NCBI GenBank assembly: GCA_021018995.1 | Contig: CM037588.1 | Coordinates: forward strand, 81,565,765-81,629,764 | Reading direction: 5' to 3' | Length of the DNA stretch: 64,000 bases | Source of the DNA: Chloranthus sessilifolius | Lineage: Eukaryota > Streptophyta > Magnoliopsida > Chloranthales > Chloranthaceae | In this document: piece after piece, positions 22,720 through 32,939 of the stretch | How positions within the stretch are numbered: the first letter of the stretch is position 1 | How the letters are laid out: every line of letters begins with the position of its first letter | Notes under the pieces: generated by a model | Database searches by the model: none | Told to the model about the DNA's origin: nothing | Seen by the model: the letters and a program-made list of their open reading frames with translations, nothing else | Translations under genes and position numbers: made by a program

Positions 22720-23100
22720 CTGAATCAGGCAAATTCGATCAATCGATGCCACATTTAGATCGATCAAATTTGGAATTCGATCGATCGAAAATAATTTGAT
22801 CCGTCGAATCCAAAATCCAATGTCTGGCACCACATACTCGATCGACTAATTCTAATTCGATAGATCAGATTTTAAATTCGATCGATCAAAATAAATTTTG
22901 ATCGGTCGAGTCCAGACAACACAAAAATCCAAAATCCTTGTTACGCCTTTCGATCGATCAACTATTTAACTCGATCGGTCAAAACACATTTCGATCGATC
23001 GAATTTAATTTCAATCAATTGAAATCCTTCAGAAATCGAAGTCCACAAACTCAAATCAATTTTGATCGATCGAATCCAATTTCAATCGATCGAAATCCAC
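22720..23100. repeat. Cluster of TTCGATCGATCGAA-type motifs, first copy
   Basis: More than ten variants of the palindrome TTCGATCGATCGAA occur with irregular spacing. The cluster is repeated in the duplicated segment at 24160-24460. On the minus strand it lies downstream of the TATA-like CTTTAAATATAAAG at 23476-23489. Confidence 0.88.
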
Positions 23101-24159
23101 AGATTTTGCCCATTCTTAATTTTTCCCAAATTTTCCTCTTTTCTCTTCCTTTAGTTCATCATTTTAACATTAAATCGAAACTAAAACATCACATACACCA
23201 TGGATTAACAAAACCTTACCTCAAATCCAACATATGATAGATTCCATGACTCGAATCAAGAGCTAGGGTTCTTAGCTTCGAAATCCCCAAGTCACACGCA
23301 CCTTCCACGCAGTTAAACGCATTGCATGGATTCCACGCACGATCCACGCATCAATCACAAATATCAAAACTCCTTTCCTTTTTCTTCACTCCCTCTCTTC
23401 TTCTTCCTCTTTTTCCCACAAGAAGCCCAAGCCTCAACCTTACAACCGAATAGCTTCTAAGAGAAGCCTCTCCTCCTTTATATTTAAAGAACCCGGTTCA
23501 CCTATAAAACACACATACGCGTATAATGTATATATGGCCCAATCCAATGGTTCTTATACTACACTAGTGTACATTTTCACATCAAAACTAATCCAACCAA
23601 AGTCATCTTGTTGACTTCCACTTGATCAACATAGTGATCAGACAAGCATGCATCCCGAGATACTCTATTCAAAGTCCAAATAAGGAGTAACATTTCTCTT
23701 TTATAATGACCCCAAAATCCTTCACATTTTTCATTTAGAATAACTAAGATTAGCCACGATGAAAATTTTAATCATTCCCATATTTATGCTTTAACTCAAA
23801 ACTATAAACATCCAAAATTTTCTGCTTTTCTCCAAAGGTATCATATCAAAAAAGATAGTATATCAAAATTTGTCTTAAAGATCCGCAGCTATCTTTCGGC
23901 CCTACTCATCTAGTATCCTCATCAAGATTCAACGTCTTCTAAATTACGGTCATCATAATCTCCTCATCTTACAGGAATTTTCGTCCTTGAAAATACGCAT
24001 ACATGTGCACCCCATCTCAGAGTCCACACATTGATACCCGTCACAGGAACACAACCATTCACATAGTCAAGGGAAAACACATCCACAATGTGCATACACT
24101 CATCCAGAGTCAAAATAAAACCCCCTAAACTAGTGTATCCATATAACCCCGATATGAAA

Positions 24160-24460
24160 ATTCCGATCGGTCGAATCCAATATCTGGCACCACAAACTTG
24201 ATCGAACGATTCTAATTCGATCGATTGGATTTTAAATTCGATCGATCAAAATAAATTTTGATCGGTCGAATATAGACAGCACAAAAATCCAAAATCCTTG
24301 TTACGCCTTTCGATCGATCGAGTGTTTAACTAGATCAGTTGAAACACATTTCGATCGATCGAATTTAATTTTGATCGATTGAAATCCTTCAAAAATCGAA
24401 ATCCATAAACTCAAATCAATTTAGATCGATCGAATCCAATTTCTATCGATTGAAATCCAT
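24160..24460. repeat. Cluster of TTCGATCGATCGAA-type motifs, duplicated copy
   Basis: Second copy of the cluster, offset by about 1360 bases, with some sites mutated relative to the first copy. The TATA-like sequence is duplicated too (24836-24849). Confidence 0.85.
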
Positions 24461-25326
24461 AGATTTTGCCCATTCTTATTTTTTCTCAAATTTTCCTCTT
24501 TTCTCTTCCTTTAATTCATCATTTAAACAATAAATCAAAACTAAAACATCACTTACACCATGGATGAACAAAACCTTACCTCAAATCCAACATATGATAG
24601 ATTCCACGACTCGAATCAAGTGCTAGGGTTCTTAGCTTCGAAATCCCTAAGTCACACACACCTTCCATGCAGTTAAACGCATTGCATGGCTTCCACGCAT
24701 GATCCATGCATCAATCACAGACATCAAATCTCCTTTCCTTTCTTCACTCCCTCTCTTCTTCTTCCTCTTTTTCCCACAAGAAGCCCAAGCCCCAACCTTA
24801 CAACCAAATGGCTTCTAAGAGAAGCCTCTCCTCCTTTATATTTAAAGAACCCCTACAAAACACACATACGTGTATAATGTATATATGGCCCAATCCAGTG
24901 ATTAGATGGGCACGCATACTGAGATACTCTATTCAAAGTCCAAATTTTCAGTATGTTACATTCTTCCCTCATAAATTTTCGTCCTTGGAAATTGCCCTAA
25001 GTAGTAACACGTTAACAAAGAAAACACATCAACATCCTTCCACAATCCACACATACACACTTAAGGAGTAACATTTCTCTTCTATAATGACCCCAAAATC
25101 CTTCACATTTGTCATTTAGAATAACTAAGATTAGCCACGATGAAAATTTTAATCATTCCCATATTTATGCTTTAACTCAAAACTATAAACATCCAAAACT
25201 TTCCTCTTTTCTCCAAAGATATCATTTATCAAAAGATTGTATATCAAAATTTTTATTAAAGATCCGCAGCTATCTTTCGGCCCTACTCATCTGATATCCT
25301 CATCAAGATTCAACGTCTTCTAAACT

Positions 25327-25934
25327 AGTGTCATCACAGTTCGAGTTCCAACGTAGTCGATAAGACCAATCACTAGAATCTCTTGTTCCCTAGAATTATT
25401 GTTTGCAATTCTGTAGAACGAAAATGAGATACTATGACGCTTCAAATCGTAGTCTCTACGATTTGGCTCTAAAAATCACAAAAAATCATAAATCCATACG
25501 TTCAAAGTGATTACGATAAAAAAGTCATTACGAGTGAATGTAATTTTATACTCCGTATATCATAGAGTACTTCCAAATATCAAATTATATACATATGCTA
25601 TAGGTGTTTGCTACGGGTGAGTCGGTAGCTCTACAGGTTCTAGAGGAACTCACTTTAAAATAGAGGGAGTTGATGTGCCTCCCATAAATACACATCCTCT
25701 AGACGTATCGACTGCATGTGAAGGGAATAAGTTATTCTCTCTTCCTAAAAGGGTTAGCTGCTTAATTTGAGTTTATAACTTTACGATAGATTTCTGAAGG
25801 TGCTTGAGTAACTGTGTTTGGATAAGGCCATGCTGCATCCAACTTTCAGCTATTTACAACAAGGCTCCCTCTGCAGCAGTATGGTTTTGGGCTTCTGTAG
25901 GGTAAGGAGGAATAGTTGGAGGTTGGGAACCTTC
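25327..25934 (-). other. No gene recognised; probable remnant of E5 downstream of gag
   Basis: Between the duplicated LTR segment and the E5 gag fragment. No frame longer than a few tens of codons and no motif I can name. On the minus strand the end near 25850-25934 reads as proline-rich sequence compatible with the C-terminal part of an Athila-type Gag. The exact junction with the Tekay/Del-like segment is not visible. Confidence 0.4.
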
Positions 25935-26727
25935 CTAAGTTGAGCCATTGTTAGGACAACAGGCTTCTTCTTTTTGAGATGTTGGGTACAATTCTATACC
26001 CACCAGAGATTGAATTTTTGCTTTCCACAACTTCAACCTTGGAAAAGCTTTCAACATTGACTTTAATCCTCCTTGCTTAGGAAGTATATTTGTTACAGTC
26101 TCCGAATCATTCTCACCCGATGCATGGTGTTGCACCGGATCCTTGCTAAGGGTCTAAAATAGTTCCCAATCTTCTTCTGCTATTAATTTTTGAAACATAC
26201 CACCACAAGCCATATCAATCCTGTGCCAGGTTGCATCTTCAAGGCCTTCGTAGAAAGTCAGCACAAGTTTCCAGTGCACAACCCCATGGTGAGGGCACTT
26301 GGGTAGAAGATCCTTAAGACGGTTCCAGCATTCCTGAAGAGATTCATTTGCGAATTGGTGAAATTTTATGATAAGATTCAGGATTTTATTCAACCTGCAG
26401 AATAAGAATTTTGTAAGAAACATATCTTCCAATCCTTCTTAATTAGCAATCAAATAATGAGGCAAAGAGTTTATCCACTGCTTTGCTTCATCTCTCAGAG
26501 AATATGAGAACAAGATTAACTGTATGGATGCTTCTGTCAAGTTCTTAATTCGAATGATAGTGCATACTTTTACGAACTTATTTAAATGTAAATACATATC
26601 TTCATCCGTTAGCCAATGAAAAGTAGGAAGTATTTGAAGCACATTGGGCCTAATTTCAAAAGTCCTATTACCAGCAATAGGGTGTACTTGAATGCATGGG
26701 GGAGTGTAAGAGGTGTCAATTGGTATT
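25935..26727 (-). pseudogene. gag: Gag of E5 (Athila-type), fragmented
   Basis: On the minus strand, capsid-like sequence with LTDEDMYLHLNKFVKVCTI (about 26560-26620), FSYSLRDEAKQWINSLP (about 26455-26505), then LPKCPHHGVVHWKLVLTFYEGL (about 26250-26310) and ACGGMFQKLIAEEDWELF. The order matches the E4 Gag (58680-59220: HIDQFLALC, FLLKDKA, CPHHQIP, VFYQGI, CGGSY, EEAWELF). A degraded zinc-knuckle lies near 25940-25970 (ACCPNNG). Stops divide it at about 26435 and 26150. The N-terminal part is cut off by the LTR starting at 26728. Confidence 0.78.
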
Positions 26728-27700
26728 TGTGACAACCCTGGATTTCCTTACCAAAAACCCGCGCAGTCAGATCATAAACACAAGATCCAATCACAGTGAT
26801 GCTATGGTATCGATGTACAACATCACTCCCCGATAGCTTAATCATTCCACACATTTAAACAATAGAAAGGATCGGGCCATCGCACACTAGTAAGCTTGCA
26901 AATACAAAAGTAAAGTGGTCAAAAGGAATCATAACAAAGTTATAGCAATAACAAAATGACAAAAGAAGCCACCTCTAGCTACTATGTACACATGCTCAAA
27001 AGATTATAAACATCCACCGATGAAGGCCGACCTCCATCTAAACAGCAGATCAAAAATATATGGAACATTTAATTGCACATCTCCATATACCGTTTAATCA
27101 AAAATCTCAAAAAGGGAACTATTCTCATTCCACACCAGCCACTAGGGGAACTGCTCTTCGGGCAAGTCCTCCTCAGCAAGTTTGTAATCCAGATCCTCTT
27201 CTCTTTCAGGATCGCGCTCCAAAGGCACTCCTGCAGCTGTGACGTATAGTCGAGGGGTGAGCTTCATCCAAACTCAATAAGGAAAATACTATGCTAAATC
27301 ACATGTTATCATTTTAGTTCATGTTCTTGATGCATAAGTAAAACAATTAAAAAAACTACATTGTATCATATCAAAATAAATTGATTTCAGAATAACGAAA
27401 ATTTCGTAATTTCCACAAGTCAAATCATGATTTCTGGCAAACGTGCTTATGCAATGCATATCGAGACATGAAATCAAACACGGAATCGAATCATGCCAAT
27501 AGAATGAACATGAATATATGAGATCAAGATTCAAGGCAAAATTGAACGTTTAGCATGGAATCATGATGTAGCATATCACATAGCATGGTTCAAGACATAT
27601 CATATCAAATGGCATTAGGGTAAGTATCCCGTATTAGGGAACAGAGCAGTCCGTAGTAGGACACAAGGTCGTAACCCCGGAGACTCCACCCGTCTCTTGG
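26728..27700 (-). repeat. Tekay-like LTR, part 1 (3' end), split by E3
   Basis: On the minus strand this portion ends ...GGTTGTCACA at 26728, next to the E5 gag. It contains the block GAGGGGTGAGCTTCATC (about 27250) shared with the other Tekay-like LTRs. The remainder continues at 35477. The flank GTATT (26723-26727) has no exact partner beyond 37594, so no clean duplication can be shown. Confidence 0.65.
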
Positions 27701-27929
27701 AGACTTGTTAAGACATGAAAAGTACCACTTTTCACCCCTTAACTTAACCTTTGATTAGACCCATAGCCACTAATAAGTCCTTGTTAAGTGTTTTATGTAG
27801 GTAGTACCCAGCAGTGAAATAAGGCCAGGAATCCTGCTAAAAAGCCTGTTTTAGCACCAGAAGTCCCTTAGAAGGATGAAGTCTGAATCCAGACCTGAAA
27901 ATGAGCCTCAAGCAGTTCAAAGCAGACTT

Positions 27930-28440
27930 CTCTCAACCGCGCACAGTTCGCTCAGAACGGCTGAGAAGAGAGAGCTTCAGAAGACTCCTCATGGAGCTAT
28001 CGCGCAGTCACCGCGGGATGCAATTATTAGAAGAGAACTCCTCGCGCAGTTCTCACGCCATTTAAGAAGAAAGCGTCCTTGCAAAGGCAAAGCCACCTTC
28101 ACAAAGATCAGTTAAGACATGGAACCTCGCGCAGTTCAGAACTCATCAAAGCCTCGCGAGGTAACTCGCGAAGCCCAGTGAAGATAAGTGCTCGCGAAGT
28201 TCTCGCGCTATTCAAATCTATCTTCGCGAAGATCAACCTTGCAACTGCTTAAGCTCCAACCCCGCGACATCTGAGGCTCTGATGTCAACCCAACCTCGTG
28301 ACTGCCTGAAGAGCAAACCAAGCCAACCTCGCAAAGGTAGAAGCTTCAATTTCAAATCATCCTAGCGAAGAACAAAAGCTACCAGGCGACAAGTCTGGGA
28401 AACAATGGCTACCTAGCGATGCTCTGAACCTCAAACTTCC
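27930..28440. repeat. Cluster of CTCGCGCAGTTC / CTCGCGAAG motifs, E3 5' LTR
   Basis: More than ten CTCGCG-containing variants in about 500 bases upstream of the TATA box. The 3' LTR has the matching cluster at 33140-33800; several CpG sites differ by C-to-T or G-to-A. Confidence 0.85.
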
Positions 28441-28604
28441 ATCACTTCAGCTGATGACTTTCTGGGAATTTCCAGCGATTAGGACACGTACTCCCATGCT
28501 CAAATCTCTGTGCATGCGCCCCAAGGCATCGGAGGATCACTATTCGGTGACGTGGCATCGTTAAAATTATGGTTTCCTAACCCTAATGCGCCGCCACACC
28601 ACTG

Positions 28605-28614
28605 CTATAAATAC
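28605..28614 (+). promoter_or_regulatory. TATA box of E3 5' LTR
   Basis: CTATAAATAC in a context shared with the 3' LTR, where the site reads CCATAAATAC (33967-33976). Confidence 0.7.
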
Positions 28615-30109
28615 CCACACTTAGCTTAGGTTTGGGGAGCTTAGACTTTCTTTTCTTTCTACATCTTGGAATAGCTAGGAACCCATCTCATTTCTGGGAG
28701 ACCTGATCTGAGATCGTTTAATTTTTCTTTTTGTAGTTGTAAGTAGCTTTCTTTTTCTTTTTCCTTCTCTCCATAGTCTAGCACTTGCTGACTATGTCTT
28801 TGTGTGTATTTTGAACTAGATTAATGGAAGTTCTGTAATAGGATCTGTACTTTGTGGGATTTATGATTGAATGCGAGATGCTCTGTGCAAGGCTACTACC
28901 TTGTGATCCCCCATTACTTTGGCTGTGTTTCAAAGCAATGGAGGACTGATTCTAAGGCCCACTCAGATCCAAGTGACCTATGTGTCTGGGCTATCATGGT
29001 CCTATACAGCCTTAGCCCCACCACAGGACCCACTAGATTTGAAATCCCCATGGGAGCTTGAGCTGGTAGCCTTGTGACCATGGTGGTAGCAGCGATATTC
29101 TTGTTTTGTCTTAGGCTCCATGAGGAGGATAACCTCTGGGTTAGTCTGTGACCATTTAAGTGGACAGATTATAGCCTTAGGGTGATTCTAATCCACCGAT
29201 CGAAGATGGATCCTTCTTCTTTACACCTGAGCTTGTAGAAGCCTGGTGGGAGATTGTACAGAGGCAGACTCCCCTATATTTGTATAGATCCGCCATCAGA
29301 TGTTGGATTTGATCTAGTTATAGAGATTGTAGGCTGGTGACTGGACCATTGTAGCCTCACTCAAGCAATGGACAACTAGATCGAATGTTGTACTCAATCT
29401 TCTGCTAGTTCTATGTGTCTGGGCTATCATGGTCCTATACAGCCTTAGTCCCATATATAGAGCTTTAGAGGTTGAGGTTCCCTATGGATTCTTGAGCTGG
29501 TAGCCTGGATGAAATAGTACCTGCAATGATTTACTGGTTATGTTTTGACCCATCCCTGGATAGTGGTTCCCCTATGGGATAATCTGTGACCATTTGAGTG
29601 GACAGGTTATACCCTTAAGGGTGGAATCATGGCAGAGTGATGGGTTGGATCCTTTCTCCTCAGTGGTGATAATGTAGCCACTGGACAGGATTTCTATAGC
29701 ATCAGATCTGAATCTGAGTTACAAAACTCCTCTGATCTGGGTTCGATAACATACTTCTCACCCTTTTATATTTATTTCTACACTCCATCCATCCTCTCAA
29801 CCCTTTTTGTAGTTTAGACATTAGAATACTTAGAATAAGTGACCTTAAACTCCCCTCCTTTTAGGACTGCCAGATCTGTAGTCAGATCTAAAGGGACTAC
29901 TAGAGATGGATCCTTTGGAGCTGTAGATCACCTTTCCCTATGGGACAAACTCTTACTTATCAAAACTTGCTACAATGGACCCTGAATCTTGCAGGTCTAG
30001 GATTTCTTAGTTGTGCTGATTCCATCTCCTGTTTTACTCTTTCTTTGATTTTCAAATGACTTTCACCACCAACCAATAAAGTAAGCACACACTCAGAAAT
30101 CCGCTAGCA

Positions 30110-31045
30110 AGTTCCTACTACAGTACCTACACAACCTGTTGGTCCTGCTCAAGTCCCTACTGCAGCTCTTGCTCCTGTCTCAGTGCCCCCCTGGTTCCCT
30201 CTCCTGCTCCCAAAAGAAAATGCACTCCTTCCAAGAAAACTCCCACTTCCAAAAGAGCCACTGCAGCACAAAAGGTAAAAGGCTGGCCCCTCCATCCCCA
30301 CCTCCAAAGGTCACCAGAGCTTCTGCTCAGGATGATCCCCATGGTCGCCTACTTTCCAAAGAGGAATGCAGACAGGCTACTGCTGCCCTTAGATTGGATC
30401 CCACTGAGCTTTTTCCTTCTGACTCCGACTCTGATTCTGCACCACCTAAGGATCCCAATGCCCCCCACTTTTGCTGTTGTTCCTTCCTCAAGCCCTGCTG
30501 AACAATCCTATCCTCAACGAAGGAAGTTTGCTGCCAAGAGGACTACTCCCCCATGTGGCTCTTTGAAAATTGGAAAAGACAAATCTCCCCAGTCTGAAGA
30601 GGCACCACCACTAAGCCAGCCTGTGAAAGGGAAGATCCCTGCCATTCCTGCAGCCAAAGTACAAGAACCATTTTCTGTGGCTCCCCCTAAACCAGTGAAA
30701 GGGATAAGTCCTCTCCTGCCTCAGGTGAAAGCAAAAGCTAAATCCCCTGTTGTCCCTCCTGAGCCAACACCAGCCCAATCCCCTCTTATTCCCCCTCTGG
30801 CCCAACAAGGGCAAGCCTCCAAAGGTAAGGGCCCCAAAGGAAAATCTCCCACCAAACCCCCTGAGCCAACCACTGATAAATCTTTAGAGATCCCTCCTGA
30901 ACCAAAGAAGAGAAAAATGAGGCTTAGGGCTCTAACCATACCCAAAATGGGCGACCAAAGAAAGGCAGAGAGAGAACGAAGGAAGAACGAGGAGGAGGCT
31001 TACCTTCAAGAACATGCCAAGAAAATGGGTTGGGACAAGTTTTGA
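30110..31045 (+). pseudogene. Pro/Lys-rich ORF tail in E3 (envelope-position ORF?)
   Basis: Longest clean frame 30332-31045. Upstream coding sense continues in other frames, suggesting at least two frameshifts. Visible features: a basic Ser/Thr segment near 30225-30275, an acidic serine stretch PSDSDSDSAPPKDP (about 30415-30455), repeated Pro/Lys motifs such as PVKGK and KGKSPTKPPEP (30620-30880), and a charged end with ERRKNEEEAYLQEHAKKMGW. No retroviral enzyme domain is seen. It lies between the 5' LTR and the 3' noncoding region, which corresponds to the third ORF placed after pol in Athila elements; that assignment is an inference. I do not recognise the protein. Confidence 0.5.
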
Positions 31046-32926
31046 GCAAGATTCTGACTAGATTGTCCATAGGATTTTATCTGTTTTCGCACTCTTTTGC
31101 TTATGTTTTCTTCTAGTTTGTACACTTCTAATTTTTAATAGACTTTATTCTTTTATCATTACTATTTTGCTTTGTATGTTGTGTGTTTGTTTCTTGTTCT
31201 GGTCTTTTATGCTATAATAACTCTACTGCATAGACACCTTTGAACCAGTGGGGACACTGCTTCTCATAGGTTTGGGGGTGTGCCAGGCAGATCCTGCCAA
31301 TGGAATAGCTAACATAAGTGCAGCAAACTCATCTGAGCAATATGGAAATGGACCTCTGTTCACTTAAGAATCATGAAAATAAGAAGTTTAAAATTTTTAC
31401 AAACCTTGGACATTATAAACTTCTAATACTCCACATTTCCATGATAATATCACCAAGGAAACTCACTTGTATCAGCACTTAGTGAATTAGTAGAGAGAGA
31501 AAAAGGTGAGGACATACTTAAAAAGTTCAAAGGAAGACCATAACCAGTGAGAATTGGGCCTATATAAAAAAAATTTCCATCTTTTGAGGAGTAACCAAGG
31601 CAATCCCTTCTAGTTCTAAGGACTGACTGAGTCACTATGCTCACTAGAAGTTAGGTAAATCCAAGTTGAAACAATTGACAGTACTCATGAGACTGAGGAA
31701 AGGATCAAGGCCTTCTCTTGGACAGTTTGAGCCTAATAAGACCAACCCTTAAGTAACTGCCCTTGTCCATACTCCCTTTGAGCTTTAAATCCTAAATTTC
31801 TTCAAAATACACCTGAGTACTTGAACCTGCTTCAGCCTACCCTCACTGTGAGAATTCAGAAGGTAAAGGAGAAAAAGTTGAAGATAGACTAGCTATGGTC
31901 AACAGTAGGTGAATGGAAAAGAAATACCTCAAATCTGGCAGTATGATAATTGGGAGCATGGTGGCATTTCTAAAAAGTAAAAACAAAAAAAAATAAAAAA
32001 TAAAAATTAGAAAATTCCACAAGAAGGAAACAAAAATAACAATGAAGAGAAGTAAGGGAGGACTCAAGAGGAACTTTCATTGGAAAATCAAAATCAAGAA
32101 GAGAAACTGATCACTTCAAATCTGAAAATCTCAAAGAAGATGAAAGGAGCTGATTTCAAGAAGGTGAAGTCATGAATCACCTCTGTCACCTACTGATTTC
32201 TCAATTTTGAACCCCTTCTCAACCCTCCATTCTTTCAACCCCACTCCATAAGCCACATTATAGCCCAGTTAAAAGCCCTTGTGATCTAAAAGTTGAGTGA
32301 GCTGTCATGTGAAGATAAAGAGTTATCCAATCTATGGTGAGGAACTGCCAATGATGTCAGCACTTAAGAACTCTGCCTATGCTCATGCTTACAGACCCAT
32401 TTGGGGGATGTAACTGCTCTTGAGCCTGTGAGAGAATGAACCCCTCAACAAAACCCTTATGACAGTATGCCCTGCAAAGTTTTTGGGTCTGAACTTAAAT
32501 GCATTATGTATGACCTTAACCTAATTTTTGACCTAAGGATAAGCTCAGTGCTGGCACACACTAGCGCAGTTTTCTGTGATTGTAAACTAATTAGAAATGC
32601 TGTGCAATCATGAAGAGTTTATGCTGTTTAAGTTACTGTGCAACCAATGAATTAAATTTCTTTTATGCTTAATGATGCAAGAGTAAACTAAGCCTGCCCC
32701 TTGATTGCTCATTGGATGATATTGCACTTTTGTTGACTGTTTCATTGAAGAAGTTTGTGGGTGTCTTCACTGAAAACCCTCCGGAGACTTCACTCCGCCA
32801 CTAGGGATTACCTAGGGGTTTAAAAGGCTTGGTACATATGCTAAATGTATCCGTGCTCCCTACGAAAGTGGCATTTAATTTTTATATTAGATTTAATGTA
32901 GCTTTGCTAAGGGACTAGCAAAGATT
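31046..32926 (+). other. E3 3' noncoding region
   Basis: About 1.9 kb without credible coding sequence, collinear with 53450-55443 in the E4 array. It has an internal purine-rich copy of the polypurine tract at 31268-31282 and a polypurine/LTR junction at its end. Confidence 0.75.
31268..31282 (+). promoter_or_regulatory. Internal polypurine-tract-like sequence, E3
   Basis: AGGTTTGGGGGTGTG, which is identical to the polypurine tract plus first LTR bases at 55444-55458. It lies about 1.66 kb upstream of the 3' LTR and is also present, with changes, at 53772-53787. Confidence 0.55.
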
Positions 32927-32939
32927 AGGTTTAGGGGTG
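32927..32939 (+). promoter_or_regulatory. E3 polypurine tract
   Basis: AGGTTTAGGGGTG immediately before the 3' LTR start TGTTAAG. Confidence 0.75.

Larger units (their letters stand above)
21469..25326 (-). repeat. Tekay/Del-like LTR region with a tandem duplication
   Basis: Minus-strand features of Tekay/Del LTRs are visible: a GAGCTATGATGTAGCTCACC block (about 21765-21785), TATCCGTGACTGG (about 22135-22150), and twice a CAAGGACGAAAATT tract (about 23970-23995 and 24965-24990), which in this lineage closes the polyprotein just before the 3' LTR. At 24960 a candidate LTR start, TGTAACATACTG, follows a purine-rich GAGGGAAGAA. About 1.36-1.38 kb is duplicated: 22796-23945 matches 24156-25326. 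E1 is inserted at 21468/21469, so the rest of this LTR lies left of the window. No coding domain remains. Confidence 0.6.
27706..30109 (+). repeat. E3 5' LTR
   Basis: Begins TGTTAAGACA, ends CCGCTAGCA. It contains a motif cluster (27930-28440), a TATA box (28605-28614) and a repetitive R/U5 region. Compared with the 3' LTR it lacks about 128 bases near 27915, at a place where the CTCGCGCAG motif repeats. Confidence 0.95.

Noticed and set aside
24686..25071. Overlapping plus-strand frames of 63 and 121 codons that could be a small host gene
   Set aside because: The duplicated segment near 23325 does not keep the frame, and composition is that of the Tekay/Del-like LTR.
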